Below, one piece after another: positions 7,400 to 15,610 of a stretch of DNA of 26,387 nucleotides. Under the pieces are notes generated by a model that was given only the letters and a program-made list of their open reading frames with translations, made no database searches and was not told the DNA's origin. Origin of the DNA: Lachnospiraceae bacterium UBA7160 (GTDB lineage Bacteria; Bacillota; Clostridia; Lachnospirales; Lachnospiraceae); NCBI GenBank assembly GCA_002491565.1, contig DKWE01000044.1:1-26387 (forward strand), read 5' to 3'. The stretch's first letter is position 1. Every line of letters begins with the position of its first letter. The position numbers and the translations under genes were made by a program.

Positions 7400-7520
7400 C
7401 AAAGGATCCGAGCTTTTCTGAACGGAAAGGTCTTCGAGTATGCGTGGAAAGGAACGGCAGGGATTTTTGAAATGCAGGTGCGATGGCGCAGGCAGGCATT
7501 TCAGAAATCCCTGTTTGTAT
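7400..7520 (+). promoter_or_regulatory. Variant leader of moeB: half riboswitch plus 18-bp hairpin
   Basis: The first part repeats the AOR leader: GATCCGAG, then hairpin CTTTTC (7413-7418) / GGAAAG (7424-7429). The conserved CCGATGGG and GCCTCCCG of the AOR copy are missing, so a full aptamer is not evident. A strong hairpin follows: an 18-nt arm (7458-7475, starting CAGGGATTT) pairs with 7496-7513 with one G-T wobble and a 20-nt loop, followed by TTTGT. It could be a regulated terminator or a barrier just before the ribosome binding site GGGAGGC (7522-7528). Confidence 0.5.
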
Positions 7521-7533
7521 AGGGAGGCAGGGG

Positions 7534-8622
7534 ATGACGAAGCGGTATCAGAGGCAGGAAGCGATTGACAGGATTGGGACTGAGGAGCACAGGATGCCTG
7601 AGCAGTATCAGAGGCAGGAAGCGATTGCCCAGACCGGGACTGAGGAGCACAGGATGCCTGAGCGGTATCAGAGGCAGGAAGCGATTGACAGGATCGGCAC
7701 AGGGGGACAGCGGCGACTTGCACGGGCGCGTGTGACCGTAGCTGGCGCAGGCGGGCTTGGCAGTCCGGTGCTGACCTATCTCGCCCAGGCCGGGGTTGGT
7801 ACACTGCGTCTGATCGACTTCGATACCGTGAGTCTGTCGAACCTGAACCGGCAGTTTTTGTACACCGAGAACGATCTGGGAAGGAAAAAGGCCGATGCGG
7901 CGAAGGAGCGGCTGGAGCTTCTGAATTCCGAGATCCGGGTGGAGGCGCTGGACGCGAAGCTGACGGAGGAAAATGCGGAGAAGCTGATCGGGCATGCGGA
8001 CGTTGTTGTGAACTGCCTGGACAGCATTTCAGCGCGGCTGCTGGCGGAGGAGGTCTGCATCCGGAAGCGCATCCCGCTCGTGGAGGGTGGCATCAGCGGA
8101 TTCTTTGGATTTGTAATGTGTGTGGGAGGCGACGGACCCTGTTTGGAATGTCTGGGCTATGACAGATCGATGGATCGGTCAGAAGGCTGCCAGGACAGTG
8201 ACAGGTCAATGAACCGGGGAACAGAGCGTCGGAAGGGTGACAGGCTGCCGGACCGGCCAGAAGGCTGCCAGGACAGTGACAGGCCAATAAACCGGATAAC
8301 AGAACGTCGGAACGGTGACAGGCTGCTGGACCGGCCAGTGGAGTCTGTGGGTGGTGACAGGCTGCCGGATCAGGAGACGGCAGTCCCCGCGCTGGGGGCA
8401 GTGGCCGGAGTGATCGGCAGCCTGCAGGCGGTAGAGTGTCTGAAAATCCTGCTCGGAACAGACGGGCCACGTTATGGAAGAATGCTCCAGTATGACGGAA
8501 TCAGTGGGACTCTGGAGGAAGTGCTGGTAAAGAGGAAGGAGGACTGCCAGCTCCACCGGAGGGCAGAGGCAGGTGTGGAAGTGAGAAGGCGGAGTGAGAA
8601 AGAGACTTGCCGTGGGCAGTAG
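7534..8622 (+). CDS. moeB: MoeB/ThiF-family adenylyltransferase with internal repeat expansions
   Basis: The E1-like enzyme that adenylates the Gly-Gly tail of MoaD-type carriers using ATP. In the 362-residue protein, the nucleotide motif GAGGLGS is at 71-77, substrate-contacting NLNRQ at 103-107, CLDS with the metal-binding Asp at 161-164, and CxxC (Cys203, Cys206) starts the zinc site; the second zinc pair appears as Cys338 and His341 rather than CxxC. The N-terminal segment RYQRQEAI..GTEEHRMPE is present almost three times (residues 4-58); the family has it once. Another 26-residue unit (EGCQDSDR...LPDRP) is repeated at 217-268, in the crossover loop before ALGAVAGVIGSLQA, where relatives have a short Pro-rich loop. 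The start at 7534 has GGGAGG (7522-7527); an ATG at 7483 falls in the hairpin loop and is less likely. Confidence 0.85.
   Translation: MTKRYQRQEAIDRIGTEEHRMPEQYQRQEAIAQTGTEEHRMPERYQRQEAIDRIGTGGQRRLARARVTVAGAGGLGSPVLTYLAQAGVGTLRLIDFDTVSLSNLNRQFLYTENDLGRKKADAAKERLELLNSEIRVEALDAKLTEENAEKLIGHADVVVNCLDSISARLLAEEVCIRKRIPLVEGGISGFFGFVMCVGGDGPCLECLGYDRSMDRSEGCQDSDRSMNRGTERRKGDRLPDRPEGCQDSDRPINRITERRNGDRLLDRPVESVGGDRLPDQETAVPALGAVAGVIGSLQAVECLKILLGTDGPRYGRMLQYDGISGTLEEVLVKRKEDCQLHRRAEAGVEVRRRSEKETCRGQ
7543..7698 (+). repeat. 60-bp tandem repeat in the 5' end of moeB
   Basis: Two full units (7543-7602, 7603-7662) and a partial third (7663-7698), in frame, each 20 codons with the core YQRQEAI. Near identity between units suggests recent expansion. 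Confidence 0.9.
8182..8337 (+). repeat. 78-bp tandem repeat inside moeB
   Basis: Two in-frame units of 26 codons (8182-8259, 8260-8337), with a decayed partial unit to about 8370. They differ at only a few positions. Confidence 0.9.
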
Positions 8623-8671
8623 CAAAAACAGCGTGAGAGAGAGACTTGCCGTGGGCAGTAGCAGAAACAGT
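8594..8671 (+). repeat. 39-bp tandem repeat across the moeB stop codon
   Basis: Two units of 39 nt beginning GTGAGA and containing GACTTGCCGTGGGCAGTAG; the first includes the moeB stop (8620-8622). The rest of the gap to 8894 is purine-rich with no open frame, promoter or terminator that I can support. Confidence 0.85.
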
Positions 8672-8910
8672 GTGAGAAAAAAATGTTGTGTGTGAAAGTA
8701 GACTGAGAAAAGAGAGGCGGCTGTGTACAGGAGTATGGAGCGGACGGGGAGTGCATGGTGTTGTGGAAACGGCCTGTGAAAAGAAGTGACTGTGAGAAGC
8801 GGTTTGGAAATCGCTGAAGAAAAGAAGCAGACAGGTACAGAGCTTGAGAAAATTTCTGAGATGCAGAATTGCTCTGTGCAGCAGAATAAAAATGAAGGAG
8901 GATACTGGAT

Positions 8911-9765
8911 ATGAATAGAAGGTTTACAGCAGTATTGGCGATAGCAGCAAGTGTAGCTATGTTAGGAAACTGTGCGACAGCGGAAGAGACAGAAGCAAAG
9001 GAGGCGAAGGGCCGCCTGATGATGGCGACCACGACGAGTACGGCGGACACGGGGCTTCTGGATTATCTGGCTCCGATTTTCCTGGAGGATACGGGCTGGG
9101 AGCTGCAGTGGGACGCGGTAGGCACCGGGGAGGCGCTGAAAATGGGTGAGAACGGCGATGTGGATATCGTTCTCGTCCATGCAAAGGCGAGTGAGGAAGA
9201 ATTTGTGGAGAGCGGATTTGGCGTAGAGCGGTTTCCGGTCATGTATAATGATTTTATTGTAGTGGGACCAGAGGAGCCAATTGAGGCGACAGATGATATC
9301 GAAGCCGTATTTACACAGATTACGGAGGAGAACCTTGCATTTGTGTCCAGAGGGGATGATTCCGGCACCGACAAAAAGGAAAAGAAGATCTGGGCAGCCC
9401 TGGAACTGGAACCAACGGGAAATGAGAATTATGTGGAATCCGGCCAGGGCATGGGCGCTACGCTGACTATGGCGGACGAGATGCAGGCGTACTGTCTAAC
9501 GGACCGCGGCACATTCCTGAAGCTGAAGAAGGACGCGGATGTGGCGCTGGAGCTGGAAATTGTCTGTGAGGGCGCAAAGGATCTTCTGAACCAGTACGGT
9601 GTGATCGCGGTCAATCCGGAGAAGTATCCGGAAGTAAATAACGAAGCAGCCAATGAATTTATCGAGTGGATCTGCTCGGATGAGGTGCAGGAGCTGATCG
9701 GAGAGTTTGGCGTGGAGGAATACGGACAGGCACTGTTTACACCGAATGCAGGCACTGAAAATTAG
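8911..9765 (+). CDS. tupA: Tungstate ABC transporter substrate-binding protein
   Basis: The extracellular tungstate receptor of a TupABC importer, 284 residues. The anion-binding signature TTTSTADTGLL is at 40-50, followed by GTGEALKMGENGDVDIVLVH (71-90) and VSRGDDSGT (145-153), all characteristic of TupA rather than ModA. The N-terminus has basic residues, a hydrophobic stretch (6-18) and Cys21 within MLGNCATAEE. The cysteine is probably the lipid anchor, although Asn at -1 is an unusual lipobox. AAGGAGG (8895-8901) precedes the ATG. tupB begins 2 nt after the stop. It supplies tungstate for the two AORs; binding specificity for tungstate over molybdate is inferred from family motifs. Confidence 0.93.
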   Translation: MNRRFTAVLAIAASVAMLGNCATAEETEAKEAKGRLMMATTTSTADTGLLDYLAPIFLEDTGWELQWDAVGTGEALKMGENGDVDIVLVHAKASEEEFVESGFGVERFPVMYNDFIVVGPEEPIEATDDIEAVFTQITEENLAFVSRGDDSGTDKKEKKIWAALELEPTGNENYVESGQGMGATLTMADEMQAYCLTDRGTFLKLKKDADVALELEIVCEGAKDLLNQYGVIAVNPEKYPEVNNEAANEFIEWICSDEVQELIGEFGVEEYGQALFTPNAGTEN

Positions 9766-9767
9766 AA

Positions 9768-10460
9768 ATGAATGGGATAGAAAATCTGGTTAACCGTCTT
9801 TTTTCGGATGTGGGAGTGTATGATGCCATCCGGGTGACGCTTTGTATGTCGGTGTGCTCTACACTCCTTTCCTCCGTGTTTGGTATCGCGCTGGGACTCA
9901 CCCTGGAACGGTTTTCATTTCCGGGGAAACGGATCGTGGTGCGCATCAACCGCACCCTGATGGGCGTGCCCCCGGTGGTCGTCGGACTGGTAGTCTATAT
10001 GCTGATCATGCGCAGAGGACCGCTGGGATTTCTGGGGCTTTTGTTTACGGTGAGGGGGATGATCCTTGCGCAGACGCTGATCATTACCCCGATCATCTGC
10101 GGGATGACGTATTCCTATGCTGTGAAGACCGCGCCTGCGGTACGCGTGTTTGCGAAAACGATGGGAGCCTCCCGCCTGCAGACTTCCCTGCTGCTGGTGA
10201 AGGAGATGAAATACGAGCTGTATTTTGCGATGATTTCCGGCTTTGGGCGCTCGATCAGCGAGGTGGGTGCGGTGATGCTGGTGGGAGGAAATATCAAAGG
10301 GAATACCCGCACGATGACGACGGCGATTGCGCTTTTGAAGAGCCAGGGGATCTTTCACGAGGGCCTGACGCTCGGACTGCTGTTGCTTGCCATGGCTTTT
10401 GTGATCCAGTGCCTCGCGGATTTCTTACGCAGGGAGGTGCGGGAGGAGGAGAACTACTGA
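9768..10460 (+). CDS. tupB: Tungstate ABC transporter permease
   Basis: A 230-residue inner-membrane permease with about five helices (near 24-46, 62-84, 95-117, 150-170, 200-220). Its ATPase-docking loop is around AKTMGASRLQTSLLLVKEMK (127-146). The GxSxSEVGAVMLVGGNIKGNT-like region (162-183) is typical of TupB. It starts 2 nt after tupA without a good ribosome binding site of its own, so it probably depends on translational coupling. A tandem repeat separates it from tupC. Confidence 0.92.
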   Translation: MNGIENLVNRLFSDVGVYDAIRVTLCMSVCSTLLSSVFGIALGLTLERFSFPGKRIVVRINRTLMGVPPVVVGLVVYMLIMRRGPLGFLGLLFTVRGMILAQTLIITPIICGMTYSYAVKTAPAVRVFAKTMGASRLQTSLLLVKEMKYELYFAMISGFGRSISEVGAVMLVGGNIKGNTRTMTTAIALLKSQGIFHEGLTLGLLLLAMAFVIQCLADFLRREVREEENY

Positions 10461-10461
10461 G

Positions 10462-10631
10462 GCAGGCAGAAGCCAGCTGCGGGAAGGATGACAGAAGCAG
10501 GCAGAAATCGTTGCGGAGAGAATAGCAGAAGCAGGCAGAAATCGTTGCAGAGAGAATAGTAGAAGCAGGCAGATACCACTGCGGAAAAATGACAGGAGCA
10601 GGCAGATGCCACTGCGGGAAGAATGACGGAA
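10462..10631 (+). repeat. Five-unit ~34-bp tandem repeat between tupB and tupC
   Basis: Units of 33-35 nt, each beginning GCAGGCAGA, at 10462, 10497, 10531, 10565 and 10598. They are imperfect and have no conserved open frame. They occupy most of the 227-nt gap within the transporter operon. Confidence 0.88.
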
Positions 10632-10687
10632 GCAGAACGGGTGCTGGCTGTGACGGGAATTGAGGAGAAAGGCGAACGTCATTTGCG

Positions 10688-11386
10688 ATGAGAATCAGGA
10701 ATCTGGAGAAGCGGATCGGAGACTTTCAACTGAAGATTGAGGATCTGACTATAGAAGAAGGAAAAATTCACGGCTTTGTCGGTGGAAACGGAAGCGGGAA
10801 AACGACGACAGCTAAGCTGATTATGGATATCATCCAGCCGGATGCGGGAAGAATTGAGTACGGCGGGCTAAAGCTGACGGACATTACGATGACCTCGCAG
10901 CGGCCCTATCTGCTTCATGACACAGTCTATGCGAATCTGGTCTATCCGTTGAAAATACGGGGGAGAAAGCCGTCGAAAGAGCAGATTCAGGAGCTGCTTG
11001 CTCTGTTTGGCATGCAGGATAAGGCAAAACAGTACGCCCGTAGCCTCTCAAGCGGAGAGCAGCAGAAGCTGTCGATGCTCCGCGCGATGATTTTCGAGCC
11101 GAAGCTGCTGATCATCGATGAGACACTTTCAAATCTGGACCCGGAGAGCGTAGAACAGTTCGAGAGGATGATTCTGGAGATCCAGAAAAAGCGGCCAGTG
11201 ACCTGGATTATGATCAGCCACCGCCTGTCTCATCTGTACCGGCTTTGCGACAGAATGCACTTTTTTTCCTGTGGACGCGTGATTGCGAGCGGAACTGCAG
11301 AAGAGATTTTGTTTGCGAATGAGGAGCCGGAAATCCGCCGTTTTATGGCGAAGGAGCTGGTACAGCGGGGAGAATATGATCTGTGA
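10688..11386 (+). CDS. tupC: Tungstate ABC transporter ATP-binding protein
   Basis: A 232-residue ATPase energising TupAB. Walker A is GGNGSGKTT (about 32-40), the signature is the variant LSSGEQQKLS (about 120-129), Walker B is LLIIDETLSNLD (about 140-151), and the switch histidine is in MISHRLSH (about 175-182). Thr instead of Pro follows the catalytic Glu. No strong ribosome binding site precedes the ATG at 10688; GAGGAGAAAGG (about 10662-10672) is about 15 nt away. A 22-codon frame (10623-10691) ends on the tupC start as ATGA and might provide coupling. Confidence 0.92.
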   Translation: MRIRNLEKRIGDFQLKIEDLTIEEGKIHGFVGGNGSGKTTTAKLIMDIIQPDAGRIEYGGLKLTDITMTSQRPYLLHDTVYANLVYPLKIRGRKPSKEQIQELLALFGMQDKAKQYARSLSSGEQQKLSMLRAMIFEPKLLIIDETLSNLDPESVEQFERMILEIQKKRPVTWIMISHRLSHLYRLCDRMHFFSCGRVIASGTAEEILFANEEPEIRRFMAKELVQRGEYDL

Positions 11387-11655
11387 GATGTTCACAAAAT
11401 GTTTAATTCTAAAGCATAATTTTCATTGACAAAGTGGCAGAGTGAAGCAATGCGGTTCATCGCTGATCAAAGCTAACGTAGTTTAATGGAAAATCGGGCA
11501 AGAAGGTATGACTGAATGTAATCCGGTCAGTGCACGAATTTTCCAGTGCTGGGTATTTTGACAGCCTGCAAGGTGGAGGCATGAGGTGATATGGCAGCAT
11601 CGCCGACCAAGGAAAACGCCGATGTATGGATTACCGGAGGAAAGGAGACACCGGG

Positions 11656-12885
11656 ATGAGGTTTTTGAAAGTGGATTCGCTGGAACAGGCCAGAGAAAAG
11701 CTGCTGGCGTCCCTGCAGGAAGTTTTTACAAAAACAGAGCAGGTAAGGCTGCAGGAGGCGGCAGGCAGATGTCTGGCGGAGCAGGTATATTGCCCGGAGA
11801 TGGTGCCGGATTTCCGGCGGTCGACGGTGGACGGCTACGCGGTGATGGCCCGGGATACCACTGGAGCGGGGGAGAGCATTCCGGTCTTTTTGGAGATCGT
11901 GGAGGAGATCGCTATCGGCCACCCTGCGGTTCATACGCTAAAGAGCGGCGAATGCACGTATGTTCCGACCGGAGGGATGCTCCCGGACGGGGCGGATGCC
12001 ATGGTGATGGTGGAATACACGGAGCTGTTCGATGAAAAAAATGTGGCCGTCTACAGTACAGTTTCTCCGGGAACTGCGGTGGTGCAGGTTGGAGAGGACG
12101 CAAAAAAGGGGCAGCTCCTTCTGGATAAAGGCGCCCGGCTGGATGCGAAGAGCATCGGCGTGCTTGCCTCCATCGGGAGAAAACAGGTGGAGGTGTTCCG
12201 TCCGTGGCGTCTGACGGTTGTGTCGACGGGGGATGAGCTGGTCCTTCCGGGCGAGGAAAAGACGACATGCAAGATTTACGATATCAATACCAGCGCCCTC
12301 TGTACGCTGGCGCGGGAACATGGGATGGAGGTCGTGGAAGCGGTCACGCTCCGCGATGAAGAAGAGCTTTTGGAGCAGGTGCTTAAGAGGGCTTTGAAGA
12401 GCAGTGATATCGTGGTGATTTCTGGAGGAAGTTCGCAGGGCAAGAAGGACATGACGGCGGAGCTGATCGACAAGATCGCGAAGCCCGGTGTGTTCACGCA
12501 CGGGCTGGCACTGAAGCCGGGGAAGCCGACAATCCTCGGAACAGATGAGGCGTCAGAGACCCTTCTTGTGGGACTGCCCGGACATCCGGTGGCGGCCATG
12601 ATGGTATTTGAGCTGCTGATTATCTGGCTGCAGAAGCGGCTGTACGGAGAGAAGGAGAAGCCTGGCATCCCGGCAGTGCTGGAGTCGAATATCCCGGGAG
12701 CGCCCGGCAGGGAGACGTGCCAGATGGTGAAGCTGGTCCAATCGGAGGACGGTTATATTGCGCGTCCGGTGTTTGGCAAGTCCGGCCTGATGAGTACACT
12801 GACGCAGGCGGACGGATATGTGCTGCTGGAAGTGAACCAGGAGGGGCTGCGCAGCGGGGAACGGGTGATGGTGCACCTGCTGTGA
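11656..12885 (+). CDS. moeA: Molybdopterin/tungstopterin metal insertase MoeA, copy 1
   Basis: Inserts the metal oxyanion into adenylylated pterin. In the 409-residue protein, the MoeA N-terminal domains include FRRSTVDGYAV (53-63) and PTGGMLPDGADAMVMVE (104-120). The central MoCF-like domain has STGDEL (190-195), SGGSSQGKKD (256-265), GLALKPGKPT (283-292) and GLPGHPVA (307-314). A C-terminal beta domain follows. SSQGKKD replaces the more usual SVGDYD, which may reflect metal preference. The start at 11656 is preceded by GGAAAGGAG (11638-11646); an in-frame ATG at 11626 is possible. A 22-codon frame (11591-11659) with GAGGTGA ahead of it overlaps the start as ATGA. The 269-nt gap after tupC otherwise shows no clear promoter. 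Confidence 0.92.
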   Translation: MRFLKVDSLEQAREKLLASLQEVFTKTEQVRLQEAAGRCLAEQVYCPEMVPDFRRSTVDGYAVMARDTTGAGESIPVFLEIVEEIAIGHPAVHTLKSGECTYVPTGGMLPDGADAMVMVEYTELFDEKNVAVYSTVSPGTAVVQVGEDAKKGQLLLDKGARLDAKSIGVLASIGRKQVEVFRPWRLTVVSTGDELVLPGEEKTTCKIYDINTSALCTLAREHGMEVVEAVTLRDEEELLEQVLKRALKSSDIVVISGGSSQGKKDMTAELIDKIAKPGVFTHGLALKPGKPTILGTDEASETLLVGLPGHPVAAMMVFELLIIWLQKRLYGEKEKPGIPAVLESNIPGAPGRETCQMVKLVQSEDGYIARPVFGKSGLMSTLTQADGYVLLEVNQEGLRSGERVMVHLL

Positions 12886-12996
12886 CGCCGAAGCTGACGC
12901 AATATCGGCAGTATGATGCTATTACATAAATTTGAAGATAAATACGAAATTGCTGAGCAGGTATAGGTATCTGGTAAAGCTCCGGAGGTGTAAAAT

Positions 12997-13612
12997 ATGG
13001 GAATGTATTTAAATAGCATTTCGCCGTATTGAAGAAATCCTGTCTGCTATGGTGGTGTATGGATTTCTTAGTTATTATAAAGGAAGGGTCTACATTCCGA
13101 ATAAAGAATTGATGGATAAGTTTGACGAAATGCTCCGGATAGAGCCTTCGTTAGGTTATGTTTATAATCTGGCAAAAGAATCGGAACGGATGCTTAAGGC
13201 TACCCTATGCGGGGATACCGGCACAATGGAAGAGATACTTACCTACGCACACAATACGGAGACGCCAATTCTCTCCTATAATCATGAGGTGGAACTGGCA
13301 GCTATTGTGAACCTTATTTATCTTTCAGCCAGAGACAGATACCGTACGGAAAGAGAGGATAAAGCAGGAGTAGGGTTTGTAGATTTTATCTTTTATCCGG
13401 AAGAGAAAGGCGATACCTGCATGATACTGGAACTGAAGGTAAATCATACGCCGGAAGAGGCAATCCATCAGATCGAAGAGAAGCAGTACGTGCTGCGGTT
13501 TAAAGGAAAGTTGGGCGAAAAACCGAAATATATAGGAAAAATTCTGGCGGTTGGAATCGGTTATGACAAAGAAACAAAGATTCACAGATGCATGGTTAAG
13601 CCGCTAGTTTGA
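12997..13612 (+). pseudogene. Internally deleted AAA-ATPase / PDDEXK_9 gene
   Basis: A good ribosome binding site (GGAGGTG, 12984-12990) and ATG at 12997 encode MGMYLNS, the characteristic opening of AAA-ATPase-like (PF09820) proteins, but this frame stops at codon 12. In another frame, from about 13013 and with a possible ATG at 13049, the C-terminal part continues: VYGFLSYYKGRVYIPNKEL, then YNHEVELAAIVNLIYLSARD, GFVDFIFYPEEKGDTCMILE and LKVNHTPEEAIHQIEEKQY, which is the PDDEXK_9 nuclease-like domain (PF08011) with its Asp and ExK residues. Intact relatives are about 550 residues; the whole ATPase domain is missing here. The 187-residue tail could be translated but lacks a ribosome binding site. 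Composition is more A/T-rich than the flanking moeA genes. Confidence 0.7.
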
Positions 13613-13699
13613 TAGGGCAATTGCAAGAGTCGCGAATGCGGGCAGGAATCGCGGAGCAGATTATCGGAGGGGGCTGGCATACGCCGAAAGGATGTTACT

Positions 13700-15610
13700 A
13701 TGGGAAAACGAAATCTATATCTGAAGACAACTCCGGTGGCGGAAGCACTGGAGATTTATATGGAGGCCGTCAAAGAGGCAGTAAAGCCGGAGCATGAGGT
13801 GATCCCGGTGACGGAAGCCCTGAACCGGGTCACAAGCCGGGCGGTCTATGCAAAGTATTGCTCTCCGCTGTACAACTCCGCGGCGATGGATGGAATTGCA
13901 GTGGTGGCCAGGCGGACGGAGGGCGCCAGTGAGTTTCATCCGGTGGAGCTGGTGCTGGGGGAGGACTACAAAATTGTGGATACCGGGGATCCGATCAAGG
14001 ATCCGTATGACGCGGTGATTATGGCGGAGGACCTGCTGGAGACGGACTGCGAGGGCCGTGTGAGGATTATCGCTCCAGCGGCTCCCTGGCAGCATATCCG
14101 GCCGATCGGAGAGGATATCGTGGCGGGAGAGATGATCCTTCCGGGGCATCACTGTATCCGGCCGATCGATGTGGGTGTACTGCTGTCGGCAGGCATTGTG
14201 GAGATCGAGGTTGTAAAAATGCCGCAGGTGGCAGTCTTTCCTACGGGGACAGAAATGATTGAGCCGGGGACAGAGCCGAAGGAAGGCGACATCATCGAGT
14301 CCAATTCACGGATGTTTGAGAATATGATCCGGTCTCAGGGAGCGCAGGCTGTGCGGTTTGCACCTCTGGCAGATAATTATGATATCATCCGGGACGCGGT
14401 TAAAAGCGCCGCAGAAAAATTTGATATGGTGCTTATCAATGCCGGGTCCAGCGCCGGGACAGAGGACTATACGGTGCATGTGCTGCGCGAGCTGGGAGAG
14501 GTGCTGATTCACGGCGTGGCGATCAAGCCGGGGAAACCGGTCATCCTTGCCATCGTGAACAACCGCCCGGTGATTGGGCTGCCGGGATATCCGGTGTCAG
14601 CGTTTATCAGTTTTGAGAACTTTGTAACTCCGGTGCTTGATTTTCTGGGGCAGAGAGTTGGAAAAAAGAACAAGACCGTGGAGGCGGTCATCTCCAAACG
14701 TCTGGTATCGAGCCTGAAGCACAAAGAATATGTCCGCGTGAAGGTGGGCTGCGTCGGAGACAAGATAGTCGCGGCGCCGCTTGCCAGAGGGGCAGGGGCA
14801 GCGATGTCGCTGGTGCGGGCGGACGGCTTCTGTGTGATCGAGCAGAACAGCGAGGGCTGCGAGGCGGGAGAAACGGTACAGGTGGAGCTGTACCGTGACC
14901 TGGAGGAGATCCGGAATACGGCGGTTATCATTGGAAGCCATGATCTGATCCTGGATGTGATCGCGGATCTGATGCCGGACCGGTATCCGGGCATGCATGT
15001 GTCGAGTACCCATGTAGGAAGTATGGGCGGCCTGATGGCGCTTCGCCGCGGGGAGGCACATCTCGCGCCGGTGCATTTGCTGGATGAGGAGACGGGGAGC
15101 TACAACATTTCCTATATCCGGAAGCTGTTCCGGGAGCCGGTGGCGCTGATCAAGGGCGTGGGCCGCGTGCAGGGAATTATGGTGAAAAAGGGGAATCCGC
15201 TGCAGATTGGCGGAATCGAAGACCTGAAGGGAATTCGGTTTGTAAACCGCCAGAAGGGCGCGGGGACGAGGCTCCTGTTTGATTATAAATTAAGGCTGCT
15301 CGGAATCGCACCGGAGGAGATCAAAGGCTATGACAGGGAGGCGTCGACGCATATGGCAGTCGCCGCGCTGGTGGACAGTGACAGTGCGGACGCAGGCATG
15401 GGGATCCGCTCCGCTGCCACGGCGATGCAGCTTGACTTTATCCCGGTCGGAGAGGAAGAGTATGATTTTGCGGTGCCCGTCCGGTATCTGGAGCTGCCAT
15501 TTATCAAGGCATTTATTGAGATATTGAAATGCAGCGAGTTTCATGAAAAGCTTGTGGAGCTGGGCGGCTATACCTGGGAGCATGCCGGAGAGGTCGTATA
15601 TTGCGGGTGA
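13700..15610 (+). CDS. MoeA-family metal insertase fused to a periplasmic-binding-like domain
   Basis: A 636-residue two-part protein. Residues 1-400 are MoeA-like: NSAAMDGIAVVA (59-70), GEDI (137-140), PTGTEMI (181-187), NAGSSAGTEDYT (247-258), AIKPGKPV (274-281) and GLPGYPVS (293-300). Residues about 408-636 form a PBP-like domain (PF12727), with IGSHDLILDVIADLM (411-425), THVGSMGGLMALRRGEAHLA (437-456), FVNRQKGAGTRLLFD (514-528) and GIRSAATAM (568-576). Such fusions are known in anaerobes; the added domain resembles oxyanion receptors and may bind or sense the metal in the cytoplasm, since no signal peptide is present. AAAGGA (13687-13692) precedes the ATG. A repeat array begins inside its last codons. 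Confidence 0.9.
   Translation: MGKRNLYLKTTPVAEALEIYMEAVKEAVKPEHEVIPVTEALNRVTSRAVYAKYCSPLYNSAAMDGIAVVARRTEGASEFHPVELVLGEDYKIVDTGDPIKDPYDAVIMAEDLLETDCEGRVRIIAPAAPWQHIRPIGEDIVAGEMILPGHHCIRPIDVGVLLSAGIVEIEVVKMPQVAVFPTGTEMIEPGTEPKEGDIIESNSRMFENMIRSQGAQAVRFAPLADNYDIIRDAVKSAAEKFDMVLINAGSSAGTEDYTVHVLRELGEVLIHGVAIKPGKPVILAIVNNRPVIGLPGYPVSAFISFENFVTPVLDFLGQRVGKKNKTVEAVISKRLVSSLKHKEYVRVKVGCVGDKIVAAPLARGAGAAMSLVRADGFCVIEQNSEGCEAGETVQVELYRDLEEIRNTAVIIGSHDLILDVIADLMPDRYPGMHVSSTHVGSMGGLMALRRGEAHLAPVHLLDEETGSYNISYIRKLFREPVALIKGVGRVQGIMVKKGNPLQIGGIEDLKGIRFVNRQKGAGTRLLFDYKLRLLGIAPEEIKGYDREASTHMAVAALVDSDSADAGMGIRSAATAMQLDFIPVGEEEYDFAVPVRYLELPFIKAFIEILKCSEFHEKLVELGGYTWEHAGEVVYCG

Noticed and set aside
7483..7533. 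Upstream ATG for moeB at 7483
   Set aside because: It sits in the loop of the 18-bp hairpin with a weak AGGTG; the ATG at 7534 has GGGAGG at proper distance and gives a protein starting right before the RYQRQ motif.
10462..10631. CRISPR-like array of about 34-bp units
   Set aside because: Units are contiguous and imperfect, with no unique spacers between conserved repeats and no cas genes; it is a simple tandem repeat.
11426..11454. TTGACA at 11426 as the promoter of moeA
   Set aside because: The -35 is perfect, but the sequence 17 bp downstream (AATGCG) is not a usable -10, so it was not listed.
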